64,000 bases of DNA, from assembly GCA_002428985.1 (NCBI GenBank), contig DIYL01000026.1, positions 62,001-126,000 of the forward strand, in the 5' to 3' direction. The position numbers were made by a program, and so were the translations under genes. The first letter of the stretch is position 1; every line of letters starts with the position of its first letter. The stretch is from Anaerolineales bacterium UBA6055 (GTDB taxonomy: Bacteria; Chloroflexota; Anaerolineae; Aggregatilineales; Phototrophicaceae). Shown one piece after another: positions 26,679-36,045 of the stretch. The notes beneath the pieces are model-generated. The model worked only from the letters and a program-made list of their open reading frames with translations, did not search any database and was not told the origin of the DNA.

Positions 26679-27962
26679 CTACACAGTAATGTCAGAGTAA
26701 AGTTGCTGTAATACTTCAGGCAAAGTCTGTTTTTCAGATTTCGCCCATGCTTTTACCTTGTTATAGTGAGCAACAGCCTCAGCACGTCTACCGAGTTCAG
26801 CGTATAGTTCAATCACTTTCCCATGCATATCAACACGTGCAAAATCCGTATCAACAGCTTGGCGGTATGTCCTTAAAGCTAATTCCTTCTTGTCACGCTC
26901 ATACCAGATGCGACCAACATTATTTAATGCTTCTATGTAGCCTGCACGGAACGATACACGCCGTTCTTGTATCCATTGCTCATTGTGTCCTTGCAAGAAT
27001 GGTCCGCGATACAATTTTGCAGCGCGTTGCCATATCTCAAATGGATTATCAGGGTTACCATGTCGCCCAACCATCAAAGTTTCTACAAACTCAAACATAT
27101 CAAAGTAGAACGGAATCTCAGGATTAATGCGATAATATGTACCATCGTGCATCAGGGTATCAAGTTCAAGTGCTTTATGCAAACGTCTTTTGGTAACATG
27201 GAAGACGTTCACAGCCTGATCATCGTCCAATTCAGGCCAAAATGCCTCACAAATCTCGTTGCGTGTAACAACTGGGCGATCGAGTGTGAAGAACAAGAGC
27301 AACCGTGGCAAATGACCTTCCCAATCATCCACGATATAATCTTGCAACAACACATATCCGGGTCCTAGGGAATAAACTTCTAATGATGCCCCATCGCGAT
27401 TTCGGTTAGCATAAAAATCTTCACGCATTAGATGCTCATCGCGCAATATGACTGCATGCCCTTTGGCAACCATCGCAACCCACGGCATTCTAGGTAATGT
27501 TCGACTATTGAGTAAGATTTTACACCGCGCTGGCAAAAAGTGAGACAAACGTTCAATAAATCGTTGAATGTCATCCGCCCCATCCGAACGATCATATTCA
27601 TCAAAAATGAAGTAAAACGACTTATCGCTGAGTTCAACTAACTCTTTGATAAAGGTGTCTAACACAAGCTCAAAATGAGCATATGGATTTTGATGAACAG
27701 CTTTTGGTAGCAAATTCAAATGTCGTCCAAATGTTGGATGCTGATTAGACAAATCATGAGTAATGCTAGTTAGAAAGTTACGAAGATTAATATCATCAAG
27801 ACCCAATGCATAGTAGAATGTATCAATATCTGGATCTGCAGTTAGTCGTGCTAACATCACCGACCGAAAACGCCCTGATGGATGAAGTAAAGTAATCTTT
27901 GCATTCTCAGAATATTCTAGAAAACTTTGATATGATGGTTGTATACGATCACGTAAATTCAT
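26679..27962 (-). CDS. BTAD (SARP-like) regulator with N-terminal ATPase-like domain
   Basis: 427 residues. Residues about 1-180 resemble an AAA/STAND domain with a Walker-B-like strand FYFIFDEYDRSD. The P-loop place (ITLLHPSGRFRSVML) lacks G-x-x-x-x-G-K-T, so ATP binding is doubtful. Residues about 215-290 look like an OmpR-type winged helix (FTLDRPVVTRNEICEAFWPE, then VFHVTKRRLHKAL). Residues 300-427 are a BTAD helical repeat domain (AAKLYRGPFLQGHNEQWIQE, then ALRTYRQAVDTDFARVDMH). Likely a transcription regulator. Target unknown. Confidence 0.75.
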   Translation of the reverse strand: MNLRDRIQPSYQSFLEYSENAKITLLHPSGRFRSVMLARLTADPDIDTFYYALGLDDINLRNFLTSITHDLSNQHPTFGRHLNLLPKAVHQNPYAHFELVLDTFIKELVELSDKSFYFIFDEYDRSDGADDIQRFIERLSHFLPARCKILLNSRTLPRMPWVAMVAKGHAVILRDEHLMREDFYANRNRDGASLEVYSLGPGYVLLQDYIVDDWEGHLPRLLLFFTLDRPVVTRNEICEAFWPELDDDQAVNVFHVTKRRLHKALELDTLMHDGTYYRINPEIPFYFDMFEFVETLMVGRHGNPDNPFEIWQRAAKLYRGPFLQGHNEQWIQERRVSFRAGYIEALNNVGRIWYERDKKELALRTYRQAVDTDFARVDMHGKVIELYAELGRRAEAVAHYNKVKAWAKSEKQTLPEVLQQLYSDITV

Positions 27963-28073
27963 AAGATCGACTATCCTAATATTTCTGTTATTACTATATG
28001 TCTAATAGTGTATCACAAATAATAATGCATGCCTAGATAGTAAATCATAATAGGAATAGCTAATGAGGTCAGT

Positions 28074-28646
28074 ATGATAAAAATCGACTATAACCAAAAG
28101 CCCCCACGCCCTCTTGGGCTATCGTTAGCAATTATCGCTAGTGTAATGATATTTACAGCGTTACCTCTATTAGAAGTTGTTTTTGTTATCAGTGTTGACA
28201 ACATGATGGTATTTGATGAAGTTGGGCGCTCAGGAATTGACATTATCGGCATGGATGGATTTCGCCAACAACTGATACCGCAGGTTCTGTTTGCATTTGG
28301 TTTTCTTGTGATTGCAGTACTTTCATGGCTTGGCCGTCCAGCCATCATGCGTTATATACTGTCTGGAACAATTGCTATGATTAGTATATTAACAATCACA
28401 CAACAGATCATTCCACGACTCAATGCCAACCCTGCAACCCTCGATGCATCACGTGATATTAACCAGCCTATTTTAACAATCTATCTGATCCTAACAATCA
28501 TAATCACACTCTATTCTGTATGGTATATAAATCGCTGGGCATCACGCGCGTTCTATCGTGGGCACTATTTGGAAGAAGACATCAAGGAAATGAAACGAAT
28601 CGAGCAGGAAATGATGTCAAGTGCAGACAATGTTCCATCAACTTAA
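28074..28646 (+). CDS. Four-helix membrane protein of unknown function
   Basis: 190 residues with hydrophobic helices at about 17-41, 72-92, 96-116 and 134-155 and a charged C-terminal tail (EEDIKEMKRIEQEM). The N-terminal Lys/Pro stretch precedes the first helix. No family recognised. Divergent from the BTAD gene, ended by a bidirectional terminator shared with the acyl-CoA ligase. Confidence 0.65.
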   Translation: MIKIDYNQKPPRPLGLSLAIIASVMIFTALPLLEVVFVISVDNMMVFDEVGRSGIDIIGMDGFRQQLIPQVLFAFGFLVIAVLSWLGRPAIMRYILSGTIAMISILTITQQIIPRLNANPATLDASRDINQPILTIYLILTIIITLYSVWYINRWASRAFYRGHYLEEDIKEMKRIEQEMMSSADNVPST

Positions 28647-28663
28647 ATCCATGCGACCTAATA

Positions 28664-28697
28664 AAAAACCGAGCCTGTCTCAACAAACTCGGTTTTT
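28664..28697. terminator. Bidirectional terminator
   Basis: AAAAACCGAG and CTCGGTTTTT, ten-base arms around a 14-base loop, between convergent genes. Poly-A on one side and poly-T on the other serve both strands. Confidence 0.85.
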
Positions 28698-28734
28698 ACA
28701 GCAACTCTTTTCTTATCTAGTCACGATAAAAGTC

Positions 28735-30483
28735 TTATGCATTTTCTCGTTCTTCTGTTTCTAAGCGAATTAATTCACGTCGCAATGTTTTACCAACAGC
28801 AGATTTAGGTAATTCATCAATAAAACTAATGCGTCTTGGGATTTCATATGCAGCAAGACTACCCTCACAATGCTTCATGATATCTTCAGTAGTAGCAGAT
28901 TCACCCGGTTTAAGTACAATCCATGCTTTCAAAGCTTCTTGTCCGACTTTTTCAGGATGAGGAATAGCAGCCACACCGACTTCAAGCACAGCTGAATGTG
29001 ACTTGATTACATTTTCCACGGCAGCCGGATAAACATTATATCCCCCGATAAGTGCCATATCTTTCTTGCGATCAACAATATAAAAATAACCATCTTCATC
29101 CATCCGTGCAATATCGCCAGTGAACAACCATTTTTTACCATCTTTTTCACGTAAGACATTTTCCGTCTCAGTTGGCATCCCATGATATCCAATCATAACG
29201 TTAGGACCAGCCATTGCCAATTCACCGATTTCACCCACAGGCATATCGGTTTCGCCATCATCAAGGCTAACAATTCGCATATCCATTTCAGGTAGCGGTA
29301 ATCCGATTGACCCTGCACGATTTTCCTTAAAAATCGGATTCGTGTGTGTTGCAGTTGGTGCTTCACTCATTCCAAATCCTTCGCGTACCGACCCACCACT
29401 CAGTCGTTCAAATTCTTCTTTGGTCGCTAACGGAAGTGGTGCAGAACCACTAATACAATAGCGGAGTGAACTTAAGTCAATCTCACCACTGGTAACTCTT
29501 GGGTGATTATTAATCGCATTATACAGCGCAGGAACACCGGGGAAGAGTGTTGGGCGGAATGTCTGAATATTTCCAAGAACATCATCAATATCACGAGCAT
29601 TTGGTACGAGTACAATCTGGCTTCCTCGATACACACTCATACTAACAACAACAACTAATCCGTACACATGGAAAAATGGAATACCGCCAAGGAAGATATC
29701 TTTTTCAGCAGGAAAATTAAATAAATTGACAATGCTCTCCAATTGCAACATATTTGCAACGAGAGCTTTATGTTGTGCCATAGCAGCCTTTGATACACCT
29801 GTTGTTCCGCCTGTATATTGGAATAGAGCAAGGTCATCAGGTGACACAACAACATTCGATTGCTGGCCATCATATTTTGTCAGTAAATCTTGGAACCAAT
29901 AATCTCCATTTTTCACATCTTCAAGATAATGCCCATCTTTCTTTTCCCGCGCAATCGTGAACAAGAATTTTGCCAACCCCGGCAAATATTCCTTGATATT
30001 AGCGGCAATAACAGTCGTCACCTTGGTCTTCGCCTGCATTTGCTTGACCGTGTCATAGAACATAGTCAATGTAATTACAATTTCAGCATCACAATCATTA
30101 ATCTGATACGCCATTTTATCAGCAGGATATGTCGGATTAGTTGCCGCAACAACCCCACCCGCTTTTAGAATCGCATAAAAGCTCACCACAAACGCTACAC
30201 AATTCGGCATGACAATCGCAACACGGTCGCCTTTTTTCACACCAAGATCGACTAAAGCAGCTGCGATCGCGTCAGATGCACGATCTAACTCAGCATATGT
30301 TGTCGCTTTACCGCTCCGACCTAACACAGGTAATGCTGCTGGTGTAATTAACGCAGTTTCATTAGGAATACGCTTAGCCGTATCCTTGATAAATTGATGT
30401 AATGGAACATCAGGAAATTCAAGCGACGATAATAATCCATCATCGTAACTCTTTATCCATGGACGTTCTGCATAAGTTACCAT
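28735..30483 (-). CDS. Long-chain fatty acid--CoA ligase (AMP-binding family)
   Basis: 582 residues. AMP-binding signature LFQYTGGTTGVSKAAM (the usual P-K-G end is S-K-A), A5-like GFGMSEAPTATHTNP, A7-like LFTGDIARMDEDGYFYIVDR and A8 KKDMALIGGYNVYPAAVE, with the catalytic Lys region KSAVGKTLRREL near the end. Activates fatty acids to acyl-CoA with ATP. Closest in layout to FadD-type ligases; the substrate chain length cannot be read. A thioesterase lies about 90 bp upstream on the same strand, so the two may tune the acyl-CoA pool together. Confidence 0.9.
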   Translation of the reverse strand: MVTYAERPWIKSYDDGLLSSLEFPDVPLHQFIKDTAKRIPNETALITPAALPVLGRSGKATTYAELDRASDAIAAALVDLGVKKGDRVAIVMPNCVAFVVSFYAILKAGGVVAATNPTYPADKMAYQINDCDAEIVITLTMFYDTVKQMQAKTKVTTVIAANIKEYLPGLAKFLFTIAREKKDGHYLEDVKNGDYWFQDLLTKYDGQQSNVVVSPDDLALFQYTGGTTGVSKAAMAQHKALVANMLQLESIVNLFNFPAEKDIFLGGIPFFHVYGLVVVVSMSVYRGSQIVLVPNARDIDDVLGNIQTFRPTLFPGVPALYNAINNHPRVTSGEIDLSSLRYCISGSAPLPLATKEEFERLSGGSVREGFGMSEAPTATHTNPIFKENRAGSIGLPLPEMDMRIVSLDDGETDMPVGEIGELAMAGPNVMIGYHGMPTETENVLREKDGKKWLFTGDIARMDEDGYFYIVDRKKDMALIGGYNVYPAAVENVIKSHSAVLEVGVAAIPHPEKVGQEALKAWIVLKPGESATTEDIMKHCEGSLAAYEIPRRISFIDELPKSAVGKTLRRELIRLETEERENA

Positions 30484-30575
30484 TTAAAAAGTCTCCAAAT
30501 ATTTAATCTAATCTAAATTTAACAAAGTATATCATAGCCATAATCTGAAATAATGCCACGCTAGCACAACACTCA

Positions 30576-30989
30576 TCATGCGTTTAACCAGACATCCCAT
30601 TCAGCAGGCACACGGGTAATTTGGGCGTCTGTATTCAAACAAATAAGTTTAATAGTTGCAGAAAACAACATATCATCTGTAGCGGTATCAACAACCTCAC
30701 AAGCAAAAGTAACTGTACGGCTACGAGATGAGTCTATCCAGCATCTTACAGTAACCTCTTGATCGTATATTGCCGCCTTAATATATTTAGCAGACAGCTC
30801 CCCTGCCGCTAAAAAATAGCCAGATTCTTCAATCCGTGCATAGCTTCCCCCTTGTTGCCGAATGAATGCACTACGCCCTTCTTCAAACCACACCAAATAT
30901 GATGCATGATGAACAATTCCCATCATATCCGTTTCTGCATAACGTACATTAAACGTAATTTCTGATACAAACCGATCTTCTGGTATCAT
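30576..30989 (-). CDS. Acyl-CoA thioesterase, 4HBT/YbgC-like hotdog fold
   Basis: 137 residues with VRYAETDMMGIVHHASYLVWFEEGRSAF, written here only in part as YAETDMMGIVHHASYLVWFE, the active-site loop of the 4-hydroxybenzoyl-CoA thioesterase family (Asp17-type nucleophile region and the following HH/Y). Hydrolyses acyl-CoA thioesters. Same strand and next to the acyl-CoA ligase. Confidence 0.85.
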   Translation of the reverse strand: MIPEDRFVSEITFNVRYAETDMMGIVHHASYLVWFEEGRSAFIRQQGGSYARIEESGYFLAAGELSAKYIKAAIYDQEVTVRCWIDSSRSRTVTFACEVVDTATDDMLFSATIKLICLNTDAQITRVPAEWDVWLNA

Positions 30990-31115
30990 ATGGCATCCTT
31001 ATTTTTTACAGTATAAATGGTAGCATTATACAGACAATCCCAATCAGACAAGGATTGAAACCTATTCAAAATATGCAACACTAATCAAGATTTTCAATAA
31101 TTTAAAGGAATAGCG

Positions 31116-32948
31116 ATGTTGAAAATATCCAAAATAATAATTCTACTTGTTGTAATGTTATTTGCCATACCCCTTACAAATGCTCAAGATAGCATCTATG
31201 CAGACATCCCGATGTCTCGTGGTGATGATGGTGCTTTCATTCTGGGCGATCCATCCGCTGATGTAAAAATAATTGAATTTTCAGACTTTCTATGTCCATC
31301 TTGCCAAGATTACAAAAATACAATAGATCCTTTCATCGAGCAATTCGTTGCAACTGGTCAAGCACAATTTGAATTCCGTATGATCCCGATTGTGAACCCA
31401 AACATTTCCACATTTACCGGAAACTTAGTCGAATGTGCAGACATCCAATCTGAAGGGTTATTTTGGGAAGCCCATGATGTGATGTTCAATATCATGTCAA
31501 CAGTCGGTTACTCAAATGAAACAGTTACTACTTTTGCCGACGAACTTGGGCTTGATGAAACTGAGTTAGCACTATGTGCTCAAACAGCTACTCAAGTTGC
31601 AACTGACGGCGAATATGCTCGCGAAATTGGTATTACCGGTACACCAACCATTGCCGTTCAATTTGGAGATGCGGACCCTGTTGTCATTGCACTACCGCAA
31701 ATTAATCAATACGAAAGTGTTCTAAACGCAATTCGCCCAACAACCAACGAGGTTGTCGAGGTGGCATTTGGGCGTTATTCTGGAATTCCAACTTATCGTA
31801 CAGATGACGGCGGGCTTGTCCTCGGCGATCCCGACGCACCATTACATATTGTCGCCTTCGAAGATTTTATGTGTCCACATTGTCAAGAATATCAACCAAC
31901 TCTACACACATTCATCGAACAATATGTCGCCACAGGACAAGCTAAATTCGAATACCGTTTCTACCCACTTGTTAATCCACAGTTTTCGATGCTGACAGCC
32001 CGCGTTGCAGACTGTGTTGCACTTCAAGATTTGGGAAAGTTCTGGGAGGCACACGATCTCATTTTTGAATTTGCAGCATCACAGGAATTAGATAATAATG
32101 TAGCATCGGTGGTGAGCATGTTAGTTGATGTTGATCCTGATGCGGTCAATGAGTGCATCAATCTCACCCTACAACCCTTTGTTGATATTCAAGCAGGTCA
32201 AGAAGCACGTATAACAGGAACACCTGGTGTGCGTGCACGCAATGCAAATGGCGAGCTAGAAGTAATTTTCGCAGGGCAACAACCACTTGAGCGTGGTGCA
32301 ATTCCACTTGAGGTACTTGCAGGTTTAGCAGAAGGCTCCCCGGATTTCAGCATTGGCGAACCCGAAATCAGTCTTCTCAGCGATACTTTCCTAACGACCG
32401 ATAGCCTACTCCTAGATGAACCATGCAGCATACCATGCTGGGAAAACATCACACCGGGCGAAACAACAATGGCAGAAGCCATCGAAATTATTCAAGGGCT
32501 TGAGCAATTTACTATTCTTCAGGAAAATCTAAACAATATTGTATTTACAGTCGATGAAACCGACATCTGCTGTCGTGTTATCAGTCAGGATAATTCTGGT
32601 TCGCCTGATGGTGTAGTCGGTGCAATATTCTTACAACTTGCACCTAACAACACACTCGGGCAATTTATAGAAGTTCACGGCAACCCCGTATTTGTTTCAG
32701 GTGAACCCTACAGTGATAGTGAAGCTATCATTACCCTCTTCTATCCAGAAATCCAAACAATCATTAATATCGTTGTCGAAGGTGAAAATGGGCAAATCAG
32801 TGAAGACAGCCCTATTTTCTCAGCAGTATACGCATCGAGCTTACTCATCGAATCGGCAATTTCAAATAGCCCACTCGATAACTGGAAAGGGTTTCTAACC
32901 TACAGCGAATACATTGATGGTGAATTCGACTACAATCCAGGACGTTAA
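31116..32948 (+). CDS. Secreted protein with two tandem DsbA-like thioredoxin domains
   Basis: 610 residues with a signal peptide (residues 1-23, ending TNAQ). Two DsbA/DsbG-type domains repeat: the first with FSDFLCPSCQDY (Cys60-Cys63), the second with FEDFMCPHCQEY (Cys253-Cys256), each followed by the helical insert and a cis-Pro loop (ITGTPTIAV; ITGTPGVRA). Residues about 430-610 are an extra domain with CSIPCWENITPGETT and ICCRV, of unknown role. Acts outside the membrane as a thiol oxidase or isomerase. The copies are clearly an internal duplication. Its stop overlaps that of hisE by four bases. Confidence 0.85.
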   Translation: MLKISKIIILLVVMLFAIPLTNAQDSIYADIPMSRGDDGAFILGDPSADVKIIEFSDFLCPSCQDYKNTIDPFIEQFVATGQAQFEFRMIPIVNPNISTFTGNLVECADIQSEGLFWEAHDVMFNIMSTVGYSNETVTTFADELGLDETELALCAQTATQVATDGEYAREIGITGTPTIAVQFGDADPVVIALPQINQYESVLNAIRPTTNEVVEVAFGRYSGIPTYRTDDGGLVLGDPDAPLHIVAFEDFMCPHCQEYQPTLHTFIEQYVATGQAKFEYRFYPLVNPQFSMLTARVADCVALQDLGKFWEAHDLIFEFAASQELDNNVASVVSMLVDVDPDAVNECINLTLQPFVDIQAGQEARITGTPGVRARNANGELEVIFAGQQPLERGAIPLEVLAGLAEGSPDFSIGEPEISLLSDTFLTTDSLLLDEPCSIPCWENITPGETTMAEAIEIIQGLEQFTILQENLNNIVFTVDETDICCRVISQDNSGSPDGVVGAIFLQLAPNNTLGQFIEVHGNPVFVSGEPYSDSEAIITLFYPEIQTIINIVVEGENGQISEDSPIFSAVYASSLLIESAISNSPLDNWKGFLTYSEYIDGEFDYNPGR

Positions 32949-33235
32949 TTATCTGGATGATGGCGTACATCCAACTTGTTTCTCACATCATCAAGAGAAA
33001 TATCAAGATCAGCCATCAACACTAACGTATGATAGAACAGATCGGCAAGTTCGCCGATTTGTTCTTCTTTTGTCTGACCTAACGCTGCGACAATTACTTC
33101 AACAGCTTCTTCCCCAACTTTTTGGGCAATTTTGTTACGTCCCTTATCAAACAAATGATTTGTATAACTACCCTCTTTGGGGTTAGCTTGACGCTCACGA
33201 ATAATTGCTTCTAATTGATCTAACATATCAGGCAT
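32945..33235 (-). CDS. hisE: Phosphoribosyl-ATP pyrophosphatase
   Basis: 96 residues, MazG-like fold, with SYTNHLFDKGRNKIAQKVGE and EEAVEVIVAALGQTK, plus ELADLFYHTLVLMAD carrying the metal-binding acids. Second step of histidine synthesis. Stands alone here rather than fused to hisI. Last gene of the his operon, 12 bp after hisI. Confidence 0.93.
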   Translation of the reverse strand: MPDMLDQLEAIIRERQANPKEGSYTNHLFDKGRNKIAQKVGEEAVEVIVAALGQTKEEQIGELADLFYHTLVLMADLDISLDDVRNKLDVRHHPDN

Positions 33236-33247
33236 AATTCAACCTAT

Positions 33248-33607
33248 CTATAATTGTTCGGGTTTATCTGCAAATTCGCTCATAGTCCGAAAAAAACATG
33301 ATGTCGCATTCGTATGACATGCAGGTCCAGCTGGTTCAACCAAAATCAGCAATGTATCCGCATCGCAATCCAATCGAACCTCCTTCACCACTTGCACATT
33401 TCCAGAGGTCTCCCCTTTATGCCAAAACGATTGACGACTCCGGCTCCAAAAAACAGTTTCTCCAATATCAAGGGTTCGTTGTAATGATTCTGCATTCATA
33501 TATGCCATCATCAAAACTTGCAAGGTATTTGCATCTTGCACAATTGCAGGCATAAGCCCTTGTTTATCCCACTTAATTGTCTGAATCACTTCCGCACTAA
33601 GATGCAT
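33248..33607 (-). CDS. hisI: Phosphoribosyl-AMP cyclohydrolase
   Basis: 119 residues from ATG 33607; an upstream TTG is less likely. The motifs ETVFWSRSRQSFWHKGETSG, VRLDCDADTLL and GPACHTNATSCFF carry the zinc and magnesium ligands. Third step of histidine synthesis. Its start overlaps the end of hisF by 11 bp, which indicates translational coupling. Confidence 0.93.
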   Translation of the reverse strand: MHLSAEVIQTIKWDKQGLMPAIVQDANTLQVLMMAYMNAESLQRTLDIGETVFWSRSRQSFWHKGETSGNVQVVKEVRLDCDADTLLILVEPAGPACHTNATSCFFRTMSEFADKPEQL

Positions 33608-34379
33608 CAAGGTTCTCCCAACCTGTTAAACGCATAGGAACACCTTCTTCATCCAAATAACGTTTAAGGTCACCTACACGTAATTCATTGAAGTGGAACA
33701 AACTCGCCGCTAATGCTGCATCAGCTTTGCCTTCTACCAGCGCCTCTCGGAAGTGGTCTTTCGTACCTGCGCCACCGGATGCAATAACAGGAATAGATAC
33801 GGCATCAGCTACTGCTTGTGTTAGCTCAATGTCGTAGCCGGACTTAGTGCCGTCTTTATCCATACTTGTCAACAAAATTTCCCCGGCACCGCGGTCTTCG
33901 ACTTCCTTCGCCCATTCAACAGCACGTTTATCTGTCGGTACACGCCCACCATTGATATGAACAACCCATTCACCATCTACCATACGTGGATCTATTGCCA
34001 CAACAATGCACTGACTTCCGAATCCCCATGCACCATCAGAAATAATTTGAGGATTTTTTACTGCTGCACTATTAATACCAACTTTATCGGCACCAGCGAG
34101 TAATGTGTCACGAATATCATCAACAGTACGGATTCCGCCACCAACACAAAACGGAATAAATATGCTATCTGCTACCTGCCGCACCATATCTAAGGTCGTT
34201 TTTCGTGCTTCATGTGATGCCAAAATATCCAAGAATACTAATTCATCTGCACCTTCACGATCATAAATCACAGATTGTTCAACTGGATCACCCGCATCAC
34301 GTAAATTGACGAAATTCACACCTTTTACTACTCTCCCGTCTTTCACATCCAAACATGGGATAATTCGTTTTGCTAACAT
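33597..34379 (-). CDS. hisF: Imidazole glycerol phosphate synthase, cyclase subunit
   Basis: 260 residues from ATG 34379 (a TTG one codon earlier directly follows the hisA stop). TIM barrel with catalytic Asp residues in IPCLDVKDGRVVKG and VVAIDPRMVDG, and phosphate-binding VGGGIRTVDDI and IASGGAGTKDHF. Makes IGP and AICAR with ammonia from HisH. Confidence 0.95.
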   Translation of the reverse strand: MLAKRIIPCLDVKDGRVVKGVNFVNLRDAGDPVEQSVIYDREGADELVFLDILASHEARKTTLDMVRQVADSIFIPFCVGGGIRTVDDIRDTLLAGADKVGINSAAVKNPQIISDGAWGFGSQCIVVAIDPRMVDGEWVVHINGGRVPTDKRAVEWAKEVEDRGAGEILLTSMDKDGTKSGYDIELTQAVADAVSIPVIASGGAGTKDHFREALVEGKADAALAASLFHFNELRVGDLKRYLDEEGVPMRLTGWENLDAS

Positions 34380-34382
34380 CAA

Positions 34383-35105
34383 TCACTCAACCTTTGCTGC
34401 TAATAATGCTTCACCTAATGTCAACTTATCTTGATAGAGCGCCATACCAATAATTGCACCGGAAACAACTTTGCTTTTTGCTAATTGTTCAATCTCAGAC
34501 ATATGGCTTACACCGCCCGAGGCAATCACCTCTAATCCTGTGTTACGCCCTAAAGCAATAGTATCTCGAACATTGACGCCGATCATACTGCCATCACGTT
34601 TCACATCAGTATAGAGGGCATGTTTGACACCTTTTTTCGCAACTAGACGCCCAAACTCAATCGGTGTGTGAACTGATAATTCCGTCCAACCATGAGTCGT
34701 CACTTTTCCATCTTTGGCATCTAATGCCACACAGATCGCTTCAGTACCAAATTTTTCGACAGCTTCGCCTACCGCATCAGGATCTTTCACTGCCATCGTC
34801 CCAATCACAAGTCGACTTGCACCACTATCGTAGGCATTTTGTAACGTATCCATATCACGCAACCCTCCACCAAATTGAACTTTAACATCAAGTTTTGCAA
34901 CAGCTTCCAGAATTTTGCTGTTATCGTTAGATGTGTCAAATGCCCCATCAAGATTCACCATATGAATCCACTCAGCACCTTCATTAACCCACTGCTGAGC
35001 TGTGGCTATCGGATCATCGCTAAACACAGTCTGATGCTCAGGATCACCCTCACGCAACCGCACAACCTTACCATCCCGCAAATCAATCGCTGGGTAAATA
35101 ATCAT
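34383..35105 (-). CDS. hisA: Phosphoribosylformimino-AICAR ribotide isomerase
   Basis: 240 residues, TIM barrel related to HisF. IYPAIDLRDGKVVRL holds the first catalytic Asp, CVALDAKDGKV the second; phosphate loops FGGGLRDMDTL and IASGGVSHMSEI. Nine bases after hisH and abutting hisF. Confidence 0.95.
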   Translation of the reverse strand: MIIYPAIDLRDGKVVRLREGDPEHQTVFSDDPIATAQQWVNEGAEWIHMVNLDGAFDTSNDNSKILEAVAKLDVKVQFGGGLRDMDTLQNAYDSGASRLVIGTMAVKDPDAVGEAVEKFGTEAICVALDAKDGKVTTHGWTELSVHTPIEFGRLVAKKGVKHALYTDVKRDGSMIGVNVRDTIALGRNTGLEVIASGGVSHMSEIEQLAKSKVVSGAIIGMALYQDKLTLGEALLAAKVE

Positions 35106-35114
35106 TACCGACTC

Positions 35115-35723
35115 CTATAAACTCAAGAAATTAGACAATATCTGCAAACCTGTTGTTTGGCTTTTCTCTGGATGAAATTGTACCCCGTAGATATTATCGC
35201 GTTGAACTATGGCCGTAAACTCAATCCCATAATCGACAATTGCCAAAATATCATCAGGGTTCTCTGGTGCACAATAATAACTATGCACAAAATAAGCATA
35301 ATTCTGTTCACTTAGATGTTTCAATAAACCGGACTCTTTCTTTATATCGAGTTGATTCCAACCCATATGAGGAACTTTACGATCTGTAAACTCTGGAAAA
35401 CGTACAACACGCCCCGGTAAAATACCAAGCCCTTCATGTTCCCCCATTTCCTCACCGACATCAAATAACATCTGCATCCCAACGCAAATACCAAGATACG
35501 GGATACCTGACGCAACCGCCTCACGAACAGGTTCGACCAACCCCTGCTTGTGCATCTGTGCCATCCCTGCCCCAAATGCCCCTACGCCGGGTAGAATTAT
35601 TTTATCAGCTCCGGATAACTCTTCTGGTTTTTGTACAAGTTTCATATCTGGCACCTTAAGATGTTTAAGTGCATGTAACACACTCCGCAAGTTACCTGCA
35701 CCATAATCAATCACTGCCAACAT
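35115..35723 (-). CDS. hisH: Imidazole glycerol phosphate synthase, glutaminase subunit
   Basis: 202 residues from ATG 35723, which has AAGGAG at eight bases. The longer frame reaching 35765 runs into the attenuator hairpin and is rejected. Class I glutamine amidotransferase: YLGICVGMQMLF (nucleophile Cys) and GVQFHPEKSQ (His, Glu). First gene of the his operon hisH-A-F-I-E; hisG, D, C and B must lie elsewhere. Confidence 0.95.
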   Translation of the reverse strand: MLAVIDYGAGNLRSVLHALKHLKVPDMKLVQKPEELSGADKIILPGVGAFGAGMAQMHKQGLVEPVREAVASGIPYLGICVGMQMLFDVGEEMGEHEGLGILPGRVVRFPEFTDRKVPHMGWNQLDIKKESGLLKHLSEQNYAYFVHSYYCAPENPDDILAIVDYGIEFTAIVQRDNIYGVQFHPEKSQTTGLQILSNFLSL

Positions 35724-35748
35724 AGTGTTCTGCTCCTTTGTTATAAAT

Positions 35749-35776
35749 AAAAAAACCCCACACAAGTGAGGGGCTT
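35749..35776 (-). terminator. his operon attenuator terminator
   Basis: On the minus strand GCCCCTCACTTGTGTGGGG is followed by seven T, between the His leader peptide and hisH. It is positioned to stop transcription before hisH when histidine is plentiful. Confidence 0.8.
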
Positions 35777-35806
35777 TGTTTTATCAAACACAAAAACGTG
35801 AAGGGC

Positions 35807-35866
35807 TTATCTGCCAACCAACACCTGTTGTAGAGTTATCTTGTTGTGATGATGATTAAAGTTCAC
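35807..35866 (-). CDS. hisL: his operon leader peptide
   Basis: A 19-residue frame starting at GTG with AAGGA nine bases upstream. It encodes (M)NFNHHHNKITLQQVLVGR, with three consecutive His codons (CAT CAT CAC). It lies between a strong promoter and a terminator ahead of hisH. This is the layout of classical attenuation: ribosome stalling at the His codons when charged tRNA-His is scarce would change leader RNA folding and allow read-through. The antiterminator fold was not worked out in detail. Confidence 0.75.
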   Translation of the reverse strand: MNFNHHHNKITLQQVLVGR

Positions 35867-35893
35867 GTCTGTTTTTCCTTATCTTACGCAGAA

Positions 35894-35923
35894 AGTATAA
35901 CAAGCTCTGCTAACAATTGTCAA
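35894..35923 (-). promoter_or_regulatory. his operon promoter
   Basis: Minus strand TTGACA (35923-35918), 18-bp spacer, TATACT (35899-35894). The start point near 35887 leaves about 20 bases before the leader peptide start. Confidence 0.75.
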
Positions 35924-36045
35924 CGTAAGCAATCATTTTGGTCTGAATCCATTAACGTTAACTTGCTCCTCATATTTATGGGGACTATAATCTTTATAGA
36001 ACATGAGTAATACCTTGCATAGATTCTAAGTCGAAAGAAAACATA

